Source of the DNA: Caulobacteraceae bacterium
GTDB taxonomy: Bacteria > Pseudomonadota > Alphaproteobacteria > Caulobacterales > Caulobacteraceae
Direction of reading: 5' to 3'
DNA: 64,000 bases
NCBI GenBank assembly: GCA_019748055.1
Contig: JAIEQC010000054.1
Location: forward strand, 1 to 64,000
Under the pieces are notes generated by a model that saw only the letters and a list, made by a program, of their open reading frames with translations, made no database searches and was not told the DNA's origin. Below are positions 43,191 to 54,323 of the stretch, piece after piece (the stretch's first letter is position 1; each line of letters opens with the position of its first letter). Made by a program: the position numbers and the translations under genes.

Positions 43191-45595
43191 AATTCACCCT
43201 GTCGTGGCTGAAGGACCATCTCGACACGGACGCCGACGCAGCGACCGTGGCCGACGCCATGACCCGCGCGGGGCTGGAGGTCGAGGACGTCCATGACCCG
43301 ATCGCGGCCCTGGCGCCCTTCACGGCCGCACGAATCCTTTCGGCCGAGCGGCACCCCCAGGCCGACCGGCTTCAGGTCTGCCAGGTCGAGACCGTCGACG
43401 GCCTGAAGGAGATCGTCTGCGGCGCCCCAAACGCACGCGCGGGCCTGGTGACGATCTATGCGCCGATCGGGGCCTATGTGCCCGGTCTGGGCGTCACCTT
43501 GGTCGAGAAGCCGGTGCGCGGCGTGGTGTCGAACGGCATGCTGTGCTCGGCGTCCGAGCTGGAACTGGCGGACGAGAGCGACGGCATCGTCGAACTGAAC
43601 CCGGCCACCCCCGTGGGCGCTCCCGCCGCAGGCATCTTCGGCGCCGAGCCGGTGATCGATTTCGAGGTGACGCCGAACCGGCCCGACTGGCTCGGCGTCT
43701 CCGGCATCGCCCGCGATCTTGCCGCCGCCGGTCTGGGCACGCTGAAGACGCCCGAGGTCGCCCCGGTTTCGGGGGCGTTCGCCAATCCCGTGACGGTGCG
43801 CCTCGACGCGCCGGAGCTATGCCGAGTCTTCGCCGGGCGGGTGATCCGCGGGGTCACCAACGGCCCGTCGCCGGAGTGGCTGAAGCGCCGACTGACGGCG
43901 ATCGGCCTGCGGTCGATCAACCGGCTGGTCGACGTCACCAACCTGATCTCCTACGACCGCGCGCGGCCGCTGCACGTCTACGACCTGGCCAAGCTGGTAG
44001 GGTCGGAAATCGTCGTGCGCGGCGGTCAGACGGCCCGAGACACCGGCGAGTCGGAGCATCTGATCGCGCTGGACGGCAAGACCTACGCCGTCGCGCCGAG
44101 CCACTGCGTGATATCCGACGCCGGCGGCGAGCGGCCGATCGGCCTGGGCGGCGTGATGGGGGGCGAGTCCACCGGCTGCGACGACGCGACGACCGACGTC
44201 TTTCTGGAAAGCGCCTGGTTCGACCCTTTGGCGACGGCCCAGACCGGCCGCGACCTTGGCATCACCTCGGACGCCCAGTACCGCTTCGCGCGCGGCGTCG
44301 ATCCGCAGTCGGTCGTGCCGGGCATCGAGCTGGCCACGCAGCTGATCCTGGATCTGTGCGGCGGCGAGGCCTCGGAGGTCTCCGTCGTCGGCCAGGCCCC
44401 TGCCGCCCCTGAGGCGTTCGACTTCGACCCCAGCCGCGTCGCGGCCCTGACGGGGCTTGAGGTCGGGGACGCGCGCATCGCCGAGATCCTGACCGCCCTC
44501 GGCTTCGACGTGGAGCGGGGAACGCCGTGGCGCGTGACCCCGCCCAGCTGGCGCCGCGACGTCGAGGGCCCCGCCGATCTGGTCGAGGAGGTCGCGCGGA
44601 TCGTCGGCTATGACGCCCTGCCGTCCACGCCCCTGCCCGATCTCGGCGCACCGCCGCGCGGCGTTCTGAGCCCGCGTCAGGCGCAGGTGCGGACCGCGCG
44701 CCGGGCCATGGCGGCGCTGGGCTGGTCCGAGGCCGTCACCTGGTCCTTCCTGAAGCGGTCGACGGCCGAACTGTTCGGAGGCGGGTCGGAGCGGCTGGTC
44801 GTCGAGAATCCGATCGCGGCCGATCTGGACTGCATGCGTCCTTCGGTTCTGCCCAACCTGATCCAGGCGGGGGCCCGAAACGCTGCGCGCGGCCACGGCG
44901 ACGTCGCCCTGTTCGAGATCGGTCCCATCTATCTGGGCGACGGCCCGACCGATCAGCGTACGATTCTGGCCGGCATCACGTCCGACCGCGCCGCCCGGCA
45001 CTGGTCCGGCAAGGGCGAAGACGCCCTGTTCGCGGTCAAGGGCGACCTGATGGCCGTTCTGGACCGCATGGGCGCGCCGGTCGCCTCGCTGCAGCTGGCG
45101 CAGGGCCAGAACCGTGAGTGGTGGCACCCCGGCCGCTCGGCCCGCCTGCAGCTGGGGCCCAAGACCATCGTCGCCGAGTTCGGCCAGCTGCATCCGCGCG
45201 TGCTGAAGGCGCTGGACGCCGACGGGCCGCTGTACGGCTTCGAGCTCGTCCTGGACGCCCTGCCGGAACCGCGAGGCGCGAAATCGAAGTCACGCGGGAC
45301 GGCCGACCTGCCCGCGCTCATGCCCCTGACCCGGGACTTCGCCTTCGTCGTGGACGACGCCGCCGCGGCCGGCGATCTGGTCCGCGCCGTCGCGGGCGCC
45401 GACAAGGCGCTGATCGCCGAGGTGCGGGTGTTCGACGTCTATCGCGGTCCGGGCGTGCCGGAAGGCAAGGCTTCGATCGCGCTGGAGGTCGTCGTCCAGC
45501 CGCGCGATGCCACGCTGTCCGACGCCGACATCGAGGCGCTGACGGCCAGGATCACAGCCGCCGCCGCCAAACTGGGCGCCACCCTCAGGAGCTGA
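43187..45595 (+). CDS. pheT: Phenylalanyl-tRNA synthetase beta subunit
   Basis: This 802-residue subunit starts with GTG at 43187. It has the tRNA-binding EMAP-like domain (about 40-150, with [22 protein letters not shown]), B3/B4 (editing), B5, the catalytic-like core (about 470-690) and the C-terminal FDX-ACB domain (about 705-800, [12 protein letters not shown]). It is complete and of normal length. Confidence 0.97.
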   Translation: MKFTLSWLKDHLDTDADAATVADAMTRAGLEVEDVHDPIAALAPFTAARILSAERHPQADRLQVCQVETVDGLKEIVCGAPNARAGLVTIYAPIGAYVPGLGVTLVEKPVRGVVSNGMLCSASELELADESDGIVELNPATPVGAPAAGIFGAEPVIDFEVTPNRPDWLGVSGIARDLAAAGLGTLKTPEVAPVSGAFANPVTVRLDAPELCRVFAGRVIRGVTNGPSPEWLKRRLTAIGLRSINRLVDVTNLISYDRARPLHVYDLAKLVGSEIVVRGGQTARDTGESEHLIALDGKTYAVAPSHCVISDAGGERPIGLGGVMGGESTGCDDATTDVFLESAWFDPLATAQTGRDLGITSDAQYRFARGVDPQSVVPGIELATQLILDLCGGEASEVSVVGQAPAAPEAFDFDPSRVAALTGLEVGDARIAEILTALGFDVERGTPWRVTPPSWRRDVEGPADLVEEVARIVGYDALPSTPLPDLGAPPRGVLSPRQAQVRTARRAMAALGWSEAVTWSFLKRSTAELFGGGSERLVVENPIAADLDCMRPSVLPNLIQAGARNAARGHGDVALFEIGPIYLGDGPTDQRTILAGITSDRAARHWSGKGEDALFAVKGDLMAVLDRMGAPVASLQLAQGQNREWWHPGRSARLQLGPKTIVAEFGQLHPRVLKALDADGPLYGFELVLDALPEPRGAKSKSRGTADLPALMPLTRDFAFVVDDAAAAGDLVRAVAGADKALIAEVRVFDVYRGPGVPEGKASIALEVVVQPRDATLSDADIEALTARITAAAAKLGATLRS

Positions 45596-45598
45596 GCC

Positions 45599-46138
45599 AT
45601 GGGCATGAAGCCGCGGATCGAGACGGCGTTCGAGCGCGGACTGTTCATGTCGCGCTGGCTGATGGCGCCCTTCTACCTCGGACTTGTGCTGGCGCTGTTC
45701 ATGCTGCTGGTCGTCTTCGTGCGGCAGTTGGCCGGCTATGTGCCGCTGGTGTTCGGGCCGTCGGGCATGACCGACGCGGACGTCATCTTGGCGCTTCTGA
45801 CGCTGATAGACTTGTCGCTGACGGGCAACCTGCTGCTGATCGTTCTGTTCTCGGGCTATGAGAACTTCGTGTCCAAGCTGGACTTGGACGGCGAGACCGA
45901 CCGGCCGCCGTGGATGGGCACGGTCGACTTCTCGGGCCTGAAGATGAAGCTGATCGCCTCCATCGTGGCGATCTCCGGCATCCAGCTGCTCAAGACCTTC
46001 ATGAACATCGGCAAGCCCGGCTACGAGTTCGATCAGGCCGAGGCCATGTGGGGCGTCATCATCCACCTTACCTTCGTCGCCTCGGGCGTGCTGCTTGCCC
46101 TTATGGACTGGCTGACGGCCAAAACGGACAAACACTGA
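45599..46138 (+). CDS. YqhA family (UPF0114) membrane protein
   Basis: This 179-residue protein has four membrane spans (about 18-40, 58-84, 117-135 and 145-168). It matches YqhA: FERGLFMSRWLMAPFYLGL at the start, IDLSLTGNLLLIVLFSGYENFVSK and LIASIVAISGIQLLKTFM. The role is unknown. It follows pheT by three bases. Confidence 0.9.
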   Translation: MGMKPRIETAFERGLFMSRWLMAPFYLGLVLALFMLLVVFVRQLAGYVPLVFGPSGMTDADVILALLTLIDLSLTGNLLLIVLFSGYENFVSKLDLDGETDRPPWMGTVDFSGLKMKLIASIVAISGIQLLKTFMNIGKPGYEFDQAEAMWGVIIHLTFVASGVLLALMDWLTAKTDKH

Positions 46139-46243
46139 GCGGGCGGCTCGGCAAGGTCCCGTTAACCTCGCCGCCGCAAGGCTGACTCAATGGGCGGCGA
46201 GGCTGGCGCTTCGTCGCACCACTCGTCGCACGGGGCCTTTCGC

Positions 46244-46858
46244 ATGCATCGCCGCCATCTGATCCAGTCCGGTCTCGCATTGGGGGCCACCTCGACCCTG
46301 GCGGCGTGCGCCACGCCGAACGCGGCGCCGATGGACCCAGCCTATCCGACCGACCGCGACCGCACTGCCCCCGCCTACACCGCCGACGAACTGGTGGCTG
46401 CCGGCTCTCGCGAGCTGGGCATCGCGGCCGAGGCGATCGGCGGTGCGATCGAGCGCATCTTCGCCGACCAGGGCGACAGCCCGACCGCCTACATCGCCGG
46501 CGAAGAGGGCTCCGGCGCCGCAGTCATCGGCCTGCGTTACGGCCGCGGCGCCCTGCACATGAAGGACCTGTCGGCCAGCCAGGAGGTCTTCTGGCAAGGA
46601 ACCTCAATCGGCTGGGACGTGGGCGGCAACGCCAGCCGCGTCTTCACCCTGGTCTATGGCCTCTACTACCCGGACATGATCTACCGCCGGTATCCCGGTG
46701 TGGAGGGCTCGGCCTATCTTGTCGGCGGCCTGGGCGTGAACTACCAGCAGGCCGACGGCATCATCCTGGCGCCGATCCGCACCGGCGTGGGCCTGCGGCT
46801 GGGCGCCAACGTCGGCACCATGGCCTACAGCCGCCAACGGAACCTGCTGCCTTTCTAG
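46244..46858 (+). CDS. eipA: EipA family (DUF1134) envelope integrity protein
   Basis: This 204-residue protein has a signal with lipobox-like LAACA (near residue 21) and a DUF1134 domain: LGIAAEAIGGAIERIFADQGDSPTAYI and GTSIGWDVGGNASRVFTLVYGL. In Brucella and Caulobacter EipA supports envelope integrity and is linked to O-polysaccharide synthesis. An upstream in-frame ATG (46190) is less likely to be the start. Confidence 0.88.
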   Translation: MHRRHLIQSGLALGATSTLAACATPNAAPMDPAYPTDRDRTAPAYTADELVAAGSRELGIAAEAIGGAIERIFADQGDSPTAYIAGEEGSGAAVIGLRYGRGALHMKDLSASQEVFWQGTSIGWDVGGNASRVFTLVYGLYYPDMIYRRYPGVEGSAYLVGGLGVNYQQADGIILAPIRTGVGLRLGANVGTMAYSRQRNLLPF

Positions 46859-46903
46859 GTGGCCCTACCGCTCGCGACGCGGTCGCTCGCCGCTTAAGGA
46901 CCG

Positions 46904-47659
46904 TCAGGGCGCGACGGCGACGTCTTCGAGAAGGCGGCGGAACCGGTCGAAGGACTGCGACGCCAGCGCCTCGTCATAGCGCATGGGCGGCGCGTTCATC
47001 GGCTCGTCGAAGCTGTGGGTGCCCTCCGCGATCCAGACCTCGACCTCTGCGCCGCACTTGCGGACCATGTCGTGCACGCGTTCGGCGTTGCGCACCGTGG
47101 TCAGGTGATCCCGCCGGGCCACGACCGCCAGGGTGCGCGGACAGTGCCGCCACGGCCGCATGCGGTTGAGCGCGGCGATGCCGACGTAGGGATAGGCCAG
47201 GAAGGTCGCCCGCACGCCCGACAGGTCACAGACGGCCGCGTCCTGCACGCCCAGAGCGCCGGGTCGGGTGGGATCGGCACTCATGGCCTCCATGATGCCC
47301 CAGCCGCCGTGGCTCCAACCGGCGAGACAGATGGCGGAGGCGTCGACGTCGGCCCGTTGCGACACGCCCTGCACCGTCGCCAGCACGTCGCCGCCGCGCT
47401 CCCAGCCACGGAACATCAGACCGGTGCAGACCGTCGCCATGGCGAACTCCCGCGACCAGCCGCGCGGAGCATAGGAGTCCACGATCGCCGCCCGCCAGCC
47501 GGCCGAGAGGGCGGCCTCGGCATAGCGCGGCAAATGGGCACGAACACCGCCGCAGCCGTGGAACAGCAGGACGGTGGGTCGGGGCCTGTCGTCGTCCGGC
47601 CCATGCCAGGCGACGTTGGGTTCCAGCCGGGCCCAACGCTCGGAGAGAGTGTCCATCAT
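46904..47659 (-). CDS. Dienelactone hydrolase-family protein
   Basis: This 251-residue alpha/beta hydrolase has the elbow [10 protein letters not shown] with Ser near 116, the oxyanion segment [12 protein letters not shown], the acid Asp in RRDHLTT and the His in EGTHSFDEP. The natural substrate is unknown. It follows purH on the same strand after 45 bases. Confidence 0.82.
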   Translation of the reverse strand: MMDTLSERWARLEPNVAWHGPDDDRPRPTVLLFHGCGGVRAHLPRYAEAALSAGWRAAIVDSYAPRGWSREFAMATVCTGLMFRGWERGGDVLATVQGVSQRADVDASAICLAGWSHGGWGIMEAMSADPTRPGALGVQDAAVCDLSGVRATFLAYPYVGIAALNRMRPWRHCPRTLAVVARRDHLTTVRNAERVHDMVRKCGAEVEVWIAEGTHSFDEPMNAPPMRYDEALASQSFDRFRRLLEDVAVAP

Positions 47660-47704
47660 GGCCTCAAGTCGAGAGCGACCGCATCGCGGACCACAGGGCG
47701 CGCG

Positions 47705-49309
47705 TCAGTGCCGGAAGACCCGCATCCCGGTGAAGGCCATGGCGACCCCCTTTTCATCCGCGGCGGCGATGACCTCCTCGTCGCGGATCGAGCCGCCAGG
47801 CTGGATCACCGCCGTGGCGCCGGCCGCGACGGCCTCCAGCAGGCCGTCGGCGAAGGGGAAGAAGGCTTCGGACGCGCAGGCGGAGCCATGGGCCAGCGAT
47901 GCCTGCAGGCCCAGCGCCTGCCCGGCCTCGGCGGCGCGCAGGGAGGCGATGCGGGCGGAGTCGCGGCGGTTCATCTGGCCTGCGCCGATGCCGGCGGTGC
48001 GGCCATCCTTCGCATAGACGATCGCGTTGGACTTCACATGCTTGGCCACGGTGAAGGCGAACAGCATGTCCTCGATCTCCCGCGGCGTCGGCTGGCGCTT
48101 CGTGACGACCCTCAGGTCGGCGGCCGTGACGCGGGCTGTGTCGCGCGACTGGACCAGAAAGCCGCCGGCCACGCTGCGGAACACCTCGCCGGCCGCCAGC
48201 GGGTCGGGAAGACCGTCGGTCAGCAGCAGGCGCAGGTTCCTCTTGGCCGCGAAAACCGCGCGCGCCGCGTCGTCGGCGCCCGGCGCGATGACCACTTCGG
48301 TGAAGATCTCGACGATCTTCTCGGCGTCGGCCGCCGTCAGGGCACGGTTCACGGCGATCACTCCGCCGAAGGCCGACACGGGGTCGCACTCCAGCGCGCG
48401 GCGATAGGCCTCGGACAGGTCCCCGCCGGTCGCCACGCCGCACGGATTGGCGTGCTTGACGATGACGCAGGCCGGGGCCTCGAACTCGGCGACCAGCTCA
48501 TAGGCGGCGTCGGCGTCGGCGATGTTGTTGTAGCCCAGCTCCTTGCCCTGCACCTGGCGGGCATTGGCCACGCCGGGGCGGGCTTCCGAGGTGCGGTAGA
48601 AGGCGCCGGCCTGATGCGGGTTCTCGCCATAACGCAGGGTCTGGGCCAGCGTGCCCGAGATGGTCTTGCGGGCCGGGGCGGCGTCCGCGACCTGCCCGGC
48701 GAACCAGCCGGAGACGGCGGCGTCATAGGCGGCGGTGCGGGCGAAGGCGCGGGCGGCCAGCCGTTTGCGCAGGTCCAGAGAGGTCGCCCCGTCGGCCTTC
48801 AGCGCCGCGACGATCCAGCCGATCGAGTCCGCGTCCACCGCGACGGCGACGTGGCCGTGGTTCTTGGACGCCGAGCGGATCATGGCCGGGCCGCCGATGT
48901 CGACGTTCTCGATCGCCGCCTCGAACCCGCCGCCGGACGCCACGGTCGCCTCGAACGGATAGAGGTCGATCCACACCAGATCGATCGGGCCGATGCCGTG
49001 CTCCTGCATTGACGCCGCGTGCGACGGCGCGTTGCGCACGCCCAGCAGGCCGCCGTGGACGACGGGGTGCAGGGTCTTGACCCGGCCGTCCATCATCTCC
49101 GGGAAGCCGGTCAGGTCGGCCACGTCCTTCACCGGCAGGCCCAGCGCCGCGATCGCCGCGCGCGTGCCGCCGGTGGACACCAGCTCGACGCCCAGCCCGT
49201 GCAGGGTGCGGGCGACGTCCTCCAGCCCCGTCTTGTCGGACAGCGAGATCAGGGCGCGCGCAGGCGCGACCCGATCGGGCGCGGGCGGAAAGTCGGGAGC
49301 GGCGGGCAT
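47705..49309 (-). CDS. purH: Bifunctional AICAR transformylase/IMP cyclohydrolase
   Basis: This 534-residue enzyme performs the last two steps of IMP synthesis. The N-terminal cyclohydrolase domain has [26 protein letters not shown] and [11 protein letters not shown]; the C-terminal transformylase domain has [23 protein letters not shown] and [15 protein letters not shown]. The ATG at 49309 gives a full-length protein. The neighbours rsmB, rpe and a heparinase-like gene are conserved around purH in alphaproteobacteria. Confidence 0.97.
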   Translation of the reverse strand: MPAAPDFPPAPDRVAPARALISLSDKTGLEDVARTLHGLGVELVSTGGTRAAIAALGLPVKDVADLTGFPEMMDGRVKTLHPVVHGGLLGVRNAPSHAASMQEHGIGPIDLVWIDLYPFEATVASGGGFEAAIENVDIGGPAMIRSASKNHGHVAVAVDADSIGWIVAALKADGATSLDLRKRLAARAFARTAAYDAAVSGWFAGQVADAAPARKTISGTLAQTLRYGENPHQAGAFYRTSEARPGVANARQVQGKELGYNNIADADAAYELVAEFEAPACVIVKHANPCGVATGGDLSEAYRRALECDPVSAFGGVIAVNRALTAADAEKIVEIFTEVVIAPGADDAARAVFAAKRNLRLLLTDGLPDPLAAGEVFRSVAGGFLVQSRDTARVTAADLRVVTKRQPTPREIEDMLFAFTVAKHVKSNAIVYAKDGRTAGIGAGQMNRRDSARIASLRAAEAGQALGLQASLAHGSACASEAFFPFADGLLEAVAAGATAVIQPGGSIRDEEVIAAADEKGVAMAFTGMRVFRH

Positions 49310-49374
49310 GGGCGGTCTCGGCGAGTCGAGGGAGAGGGGGACGCCGGGGGGCTTAGCAGACCCCGTCGCGAATG

Positions 49375-51135
49375 TCAGACGGGATCCCCCACCCCGCCCG
49401 CCGGGCTCAGCTTCCAGCGGATCTTGGTCTCGGCATCCGTGCGCGCGGAGCCCCGCACCACGATCTGCAGCGACCGCCGCGTCAGGCCGCCGTCGACGTG
49501 GACGGAGGGTTCGATGGCGACGTCGGGGCCGTCGGTGCGGAACCACCAGCCTCTGCTCGAGTGGCCGCGCAGCAGGATCGACCGCCGGTCTCGCGCCAGC
49601 GAGGCCTGGGCGCCCGGCTCCAGGTGAAAGCGGATGGCGTAGGGGGCGGCGATCTGGCGGGTGGCGTCGGGCCGGCCGGGGGTCGGAAACAGCCGCTCCT
49701 CGGCGCGCAGCTCGTCCATGCGCTGGTCCAGATAGAGGCGGCGCTGGTGCGTCAGGCCATAGGCCGTCCAGCCGTCGTGCTCGATCTCCAGCCAGACCGC
49801 CCCGTCGCCGTCGCGGCGTTCGGTCCGAACGGGGTAGGGCTTGCCCGCCAACCGGGGGCCCAGGACGTTCGCTTTCCAGCCGGAGAGGGGTTCGCCCAAC
49901 GAGCTCTCGCCCAGAGTCAGCGTCGAGTGTCCGGGGGTCAGGCGCAGCCCCTGACGGTCCGACGCCAGCGGGGTCCAGCCGCAGCCGGTGATCAGCCGGT
50001 CCTTGCCGCAGACGATCTCCAGCGCCATCGGCTGGGCGCAGGCGTCGGCGCCCCAGGCGCCGCGCGGCGGGGCGGCGACGTCGGCCAGAACGGTCAGCAG
50101 GGGGCTGGCAAGCCGGGCGAAGCCGGCGCAGGCCACGCCGGGCTCGCCGGCGCCCACCGGCTCCAGCGCGGCGGCGACCGAGGCGGCCAGAGACGGTCCG
50201 CCCCCGTGGAAACTGCCGAGACGCCCTTCGGGCAAGGCCAGGGTGCGCACGCCCTTGCCGAGGCGACCCATGGCCCGGGTCACGGCTTCGGGAACCGGCT
50301 CGCCGAGCTGGTTCAGGGCGTCGGTCAAAGTCATGAGGTCGAGCAGCAGCTCCAGACCCGCCTCCGGACTGCGGCTCGCATGGCCGCCGTCCTCGCCCAC
50401 GCCTTGCGCAAGGGCGCCGGGCAAACGGGCCAGCGCGCGGCGACGCAGAGCCGCGCCGGTGGGGCCGGTCAGCACGCACCCGGCCAGCGCCGCAGCCGTC
50501 AGGCGCTCGGCCCGACGCGCCGTGGGATCGGGCGCCCGCAGCAGCTGGCGCGCCTGCCGGGCCAGCGAGACCGCCAGCGCCAGCCGGTCCGCCTCATCGG
50601 CGACCGACCCCAGGCGCCGCGCGGCGCAGGACAGGTTGAACACCCGGCGCGACAGGCGGTCGGGATCCCAGACGAAGGGCGACCAGCGGCGGAAGGTCCC
50701 CTCCCACCCCCGCACCAGCCGCAGCGCCTCGCGCACGCCGCGCTCGCCCTCGGCCACCAGATGCGGCAGCCAGGCGAAGGCGTGCAGCTGGGCCGCGAAG
50801 GGCATGGACGGGCTGGGCCGGTTCCACGGATCGTCCGGCGCCGGGGCGTCCATGGCCGTGCCCGCCAGCACGAAACGGCCGTCCAGCACCGAGCGGCCGA
50901 GAGTGGCGTCGACCGGGCGCGGATCCTTCGGCGCGCAGGCGAAGGCGGCGACCTTGGTCCCGCCAAGCGTCGCGCCGTAGCCGGGCAGGCCGTACAGCTC
51001 GACCCAAAGCTGGCGGGTCAGCATCCGTCCGGCGAGAGCGGGCCACAGCTCGGGCCCGGAGGCGGCGCCGGTCGGCTTGACCGGCGTGCGCATGGGCGCG
51101 CCGCGCAGGCCGGGAATGTCGGACCCGCCGCTCAC
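49375..51135 (-). CDS. Heparinase II/III-like protein
   Basis: This 586-residue protein starts with GTG at 51135, overlapping the rpe stop (GTGA). It has an alpha-toroid N-terminal half (about 70-330) and a C-terminal beta-sandwich heparinase II/III domain (about 335-570; [17 protein letters not shown]). In alphaproteobacteria this gene lies between rsmB/rpe and purH. A polysaccharide lyase function is possible but not shown. Confidence 0.85.
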   Translation of the reverse strand: MSGGSDIPGLRGAPMRTPVKPTGAASGPELWPALAGRMLTRQLWVELYGLPGYGATLGGTKVAAFACAPKDPRPVDATLGRSVLDGRFVLAGTAMDAPAPDDPWNRPSPSMPFAAQLHAFAWLPHLVAEGERGVREALRLVRGWEGTFRRWSPFVWDPDRLSRRVFNLSCAARRLGSVADEADRLALAVSLARQARQLLRAPDPTARRAERLTAAALAGCVLTGPTGAALRRRALARLPGALAQGVGEDGGHASRSPEAGLELLLDLMTLTDALNQLGEPVPEAVTRAMGRLGKGVRTLALPEGRLGSFHGGGPSLAASVAAALEPVGAGEPGVACAGFARLASPLLTVLADVAAPPRGAWGADACAQPMALEIVCGKDRLITGCGWTPLASDRQGLRLTPGHSTLTLGESSLGEPLSGWKANVLGPRLAGKPYPVRTERRDGDGAVWLEIEHDGWTAYGLTHQRRLYLDQRMDELRAEERLFPTPGRPDATRQIAAPYAIRFHLEPGAQASLARDRRSILLRGHSSRGWWFRTDGPDVAIEPSVHVDGGLTRRSLQIVVRGSARTDAETKIRWKLSPAGGVGDPV

Positions 51136-51794
51136 GCCGCGGCTTTGAGCGCCGAGATGTTGGCGGCATAGGCGGACGGCCCGCCCCGGAACGCCGCCGT
51201 CCCCGCGACCAGGGCGTCCGCCCCGGCGGCGACGCACGCCCCGGCGTTGTCCGCCGTCACGCCCCCGTCGACCTGAAGCACCGCCGTCGATCCGGCGGCG
51301 TCCAGGATGCCGCGCACGCGCTCGATCTTGCGCAGCGACGACTCGATGAAGGACTGCCCGCCGAAGCCCGGATTGACCGACATGATCAGCACCAGGTCCA
51401 GCAGATCGACCGTCTCGGCCACCACCTCGACCGGCGTGGCCGGGTTCAGCACCAGGCCGGCCTTCGCCCCCAGCTTGCGGATCTGGCCCAGCGTCCGGTG
51501 CACGTGCGGGCCGCTTTCGGGATGGACCGACAGCACGTCCGCCCCGGCCTCGCGATAGGCCTCCAGCCACGGATCGACCGGGGCGACCATCAGATGGACG
51601 TCGAACGGCTTGTTCGAATGCGGCCGCAGGGCCTTCACCACCGCCGGGCCGATGGTCAGGTTCGGCACGAAATGCCCGTCCATGACGTCGACGTGGATCC
51701 AGTCGGCGCCCGCCGCGTCGATGGCGGCGACCTCCTCGCCCAGCTTGGCGAAATCGGCGGACAGGATGGACGGACAGATCAGGGGCGCGGCCAT
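51132..51794 (-). CDS. rpe: Ribulose-phosphate 3-epimerase
   Basis: This 220-residue TIM-barrel enzyme interconverts ribulose 5-phosphate and xylulose 5-phosphate. It shows ICPSILSADFAKLGEE, HVDVMDGHFVPNLTIGP, MSVNPGFGGQSFI and VDGGVTADNAG. It is coupled to the heparinase-like gene. Confidence 0.97.
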   Translation of the reverse strand: MAAPLICPSILSADFAKLGEEVAAIDAAGADWIHVDVMDGHFVPNLTIGPAVVKALRPHSNKPFDVHLMVAPVDPWLEAYREAGADVLSVHPESGPHVHRTLGQIRKLGAKAGLVLNPATPVEVVAETVDLLDLVLIMSVNPGFGGQSFIESSLRKIERVRGILDAAGSTAVLQVDGGVTADNAGACVAAGADALVAGTAAFRGGPSAYAANISALKAAA

Positions 51795-51851
51795 GCCCCG
51801 GGCTTAAGCCGGGCCGGAGGCCGGGGCAAGCGCGTCAACCGCGGGGTCGGT

Positions 51852-52928
51852 TCAGTGCCTCCACCCTTCGGGGGCTATGCCGCGCAAAGTGCAGGTCGGG
51901 TTGGGTAAGCCGGGATCCGGGCACCTCAGAAGCTGATTCAGTGCGGGATGTCGCGCGATGGCTTGGTTGACGCGGAAGACGGCTGGCGGGTGAGGCGAGT
52001 CGTCGGCCCATTCGTCGGACATGGCGTTCGACGCATAGGCGATGACCTTCGCGACCTCCTCCGGTGCGGGCGGACCGCCCGGCCGGGTCCGCAGCGCTTC
52101 CGCCAGCACCGTCGCGCCCCAGTGATCGGCCGAGATTTCGTCGGAAATGCCGGGGTCCCAGACCCGCGTCGACCCTGTGATCGTCCGGAAGCAACCGGCC
52201 ATCTCCGAATAGGCTTGCGGATAGGACGAGGAGTCGATCGCGTGCCCCAACTCGTGACCAATGGTGAAGATCGCGGCGTCGAGCACGTCCTGGCGGCTGC
52301 CGCCATAGTCGTGGGGCTCCAGCAGCAAGCCGGCGCAGGCGACAACGAACGGGATCCCGTCAGCTTCGTCGTAGAAGGCGTTGGGCGAAAGGCCGTTTCG
52401 CCCGCACGAGGCCATGTATCGCCGGTAAGCGTTTGCGCGCAGGGTGGGCTCGGGCGAGGAATAGCCTCGCTTCAAGTCATATGCGACCATCGCGTCGATG
52501 TACTGAGCGACCGTGTAAAGCCGCACGCGCGCCAACCTCTCCGCCATCTGATCCCGGAGATCCGGGCGCAGCGCCGGGTCCCTCTTCAGCTGCTCGATTA
52601 GCATCGACTTGGCCCGGTCGAAGACCAGACGTCGAAAATCCGCATGGCTGACGCCGGTGAGGGCGCCGACGCGGGTCTCGGCCTCACCGGTCGCCGCCCG
52701 AAACGTGGCCACCAGAGCTTCGTCTGTGTGCTGGGCACTGAGCTTGCGCCAATGCTTCTGGTCCAGCTCTTCTCCGAGTTCCGTCGCGTAGTCTGTTTTC
52801 TTGGTCAACTCCATGACGACGGCCCTGAGATTCACGCACCTGGCGGGCACGTCCTGGGACAGAGCTGCAGTGGATGCGACCAGGAGGACTCCAAATCCGA
52901 TCGACCAGCTCTTGCCCCCAATGGCCAT
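51852..52928 (-). CDS. Secreted zinc metallopeptidase, M13-like motif
   Basis: This 358-residue protein has a signal peptide (cleavage near LSQ, about 25). Residues near 220-228 are IGHELGHAID, a zinc-binding HExxH, and about 40 residues later DEISADHWGA has the E-x-x-A-D form of gluzincin third-ligand motifs, as in M13 (neprilysin) peptidases. It is much shorter than true M13 enzymes (about 650-700) and has six Cys that may pair. The peptidase role is inferred from the motif. It lies between rpe and rsmB. Confidence 0.7.
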   Translation of the reverse strand: MAIGGKSWSIGFGVLLVASTAALSQDVPARCVNLRAVVMELTKKTDYATELGEELDQKHWRKLSAQHTDEALVATFRAATGEAETRVGALTGVSHADFRRLVFDRAKSMLIEQLKRDPALRPDLRDQMAERLARVRLYTVAQYIDAMVAYDLKRGYSSPEPTLRANAYRRYMASCGRNGLSPNAFYDEADGIPFVVACAGLLLEPHDYGGSRQDVLDAAIFTIGHELGHAIDSSSYPQAYSEMAGCFRTITGSTRVWDPGISDEISADHWGATVLAEALRTRPGGPPAPEEVAKVIAYASNAMSDEWADDSPHPPAVFRVNQAIARHPALNQLLRCPDPGLPNPTCTLRGIAPEGWRH

Positions 52929-53021
52929 CGCTCAACTCCCGCTATGTCTCAGCGTAGGCCTAGCAGGATTTGTCACCCCGCGGCGATTTCGCGGAGAACC
53001 GTCAGATTTCGTCGCGTTTGG

Positions 53022-54323
53022 TCAGGCGATCCGCTCGAAACGCGCGACGAAGAAGCCGTCCAGGCCGCCGTGCTCTGGCCACTGGCCGGGGTGCAGGCGC
53101 AGGCCGTGCTCCGACGCGGCCTCGGGCGGGGCGCCCACGGCGGCGGGGTCGATGGGGGTCATGCGGAAGTCGGGGCGGCGGCGCAGGAAGGCCGGGACCT
53201 GGCCCTCGCCCTCCTCGCGCTCCAGCGAGCAGACGCAGTAGACGAGGCGACCGCCCGGCTTCACCCGGTCGGCGGCGGCGTCCAGAAGGCGATGCTGGAC
53301 GTCGGCCAGATTGGCGACGTCGGCGGGGCGCACGGCGTGCAGGGCCTCAGGGTGACGGCGCAGGGTCCCGGTGGCGGTGCAGGGCGCGTCCAGCAGGACG
53401 GCGTCGAAGGTGCGCGGGTCGTCCCAGCCGACCGCGTCGGCCGTCACCACCTCGGCGGTCAGGCCGGTGCGGGCCAGGTTCTCGTGCACGCGCTTCAGAC
53501 GCGAGGCGTTGCGATCCAGCGCGACGACCGAGGCCCCCGTCGCCGCAAGCTGCAGCGTCTTGCCGCCGGGCGCCGCGCAGAGGTCGAGCACGGTGTCGCC
53601 GGTTTGCGGAGCCAGCGCCCGCACGGGAACGGCGGCCGCCGCGTCCTGGACCCACCAGCCACCCTCGGCATAGCCGGGCCACGTGGACAGGTCGCCGCGA
53701 CGCCGCGTGCGGACCGACCCGCCGGGCAGGACCTCGCCCTCCAGCGCGGCGGCCAGGGCGGCCGCGTCCTGATCCGGCTTCAGGCTGAGGTCGGTGGCCG
53801 GTTCCTCGCGCGCGGCGCGGGCGATGGCCGCGACGGCGTCGGCGCCCCAGGCCTGGGTCCAGCGGGCGGCCAGCCAGCCGGGCAGGTTGGCGACCGGGTC
53901 GGCTTCCGGCAGACCGTCGCGCTCCAACCCGCGCAGCACGGCGTTGACCAGGGCCTTGTAGGGCCGGGTCTTGGCCTCGCGCTCGGCCAGCTTGACGGCG
54001 GTGGAGACGGTGGCGAAGGCCGGCACGTCCAGCGCCAGCCGCTGGGCCAGCGCCACGCGGAGCAGGGTGCGGACCTGCTGGGGCGGCGCGGTCTTCAGCC
54101 GGGCGTCCAGCGCGCGGTCGATCTCGCCCAGCCGACGCAGGGCCCCCATGGCGACGGCGCGGGCGAAGGCGCGGTCCTGAGGCGACAGGGCGTTGAACGG
54201 CTTGCCCGCCTGCACCGCGGCAAGGCCGTCGCGGCCGGACAGGGCGCCTTCCAGCAGGGCGCCGGCAAGGCGGCGCGCCTCGATCCCCGCGTCGGGACCA
54301 GCGCCGGGCTCGACCTCGCTCAA
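53022..54323 (-). CDS. rsmB: 16S rRNA (cytosine967-C5)-methyltransferase RsmB-like
   Basis: This 433-residue protein has an N-terminal NusB-like helical domain (about 15-140) and a C-terminal methyltransferase domain with VLDLCAAPGGKTLQLAATG, LLDAPCTATGTLRRHP (first catalytic Cys region) and YCVCSLEREEGE (nucleophile Cys). The start is inferred as TTG at 54323, which overlaps the kup stop. Translation is thus coupled to kup. Confidence 0.88.
   Translation of the reverse strand: MSEVEPGAGPDAGIEARRLAGALLEGALSGRDGLAAVQAGKPFNALSPQDRAFARAVAMGALRRLGEIDRALDARLKTAPPQQVRTLLRVALAQRLALDVPAFATVSTAVKLAEREAKTRPYKALVNAVLRGLERDGLPEADPVANLPGWLAARWTQAWGADAVAAIARAAREEPATDLSLKPDQDAAALAAALEGEVLPGGSVRTRRRGDLSTWPGYAEGGWWVQDAAAAVPVRALAPQTGDTVLDLCAAPGGKTLQLAATGASVVALDRNASRLKRVHENLARTGLTAEVVTADAVGWDDPRTFDAVLLDAPCTATGTLRRHPEALHAVRPADVANLADVQHRLLDAAADRVKPGGRLVYCVCSLEREEGEGQVPAFLRRRPDFRMTPIDPAAVGAPPEAASEHGLRLHPGQWPEHGGLDGFFVARFERIA

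Noticed and set aside
46859-46903. Possible hairpin (CTCGCGAC / GTCGCTCG-like) between eipA and the hydrolase gene
   Set aside because: The arms pair poorly and there is no U-tract; not reported as a terminator.
47015-49012. A 665-codon plus-strand frame opposite the hydrolase and purH
   Set aside because: purH is fully conserved on the minus strand; the antisense frame has shadow composition.
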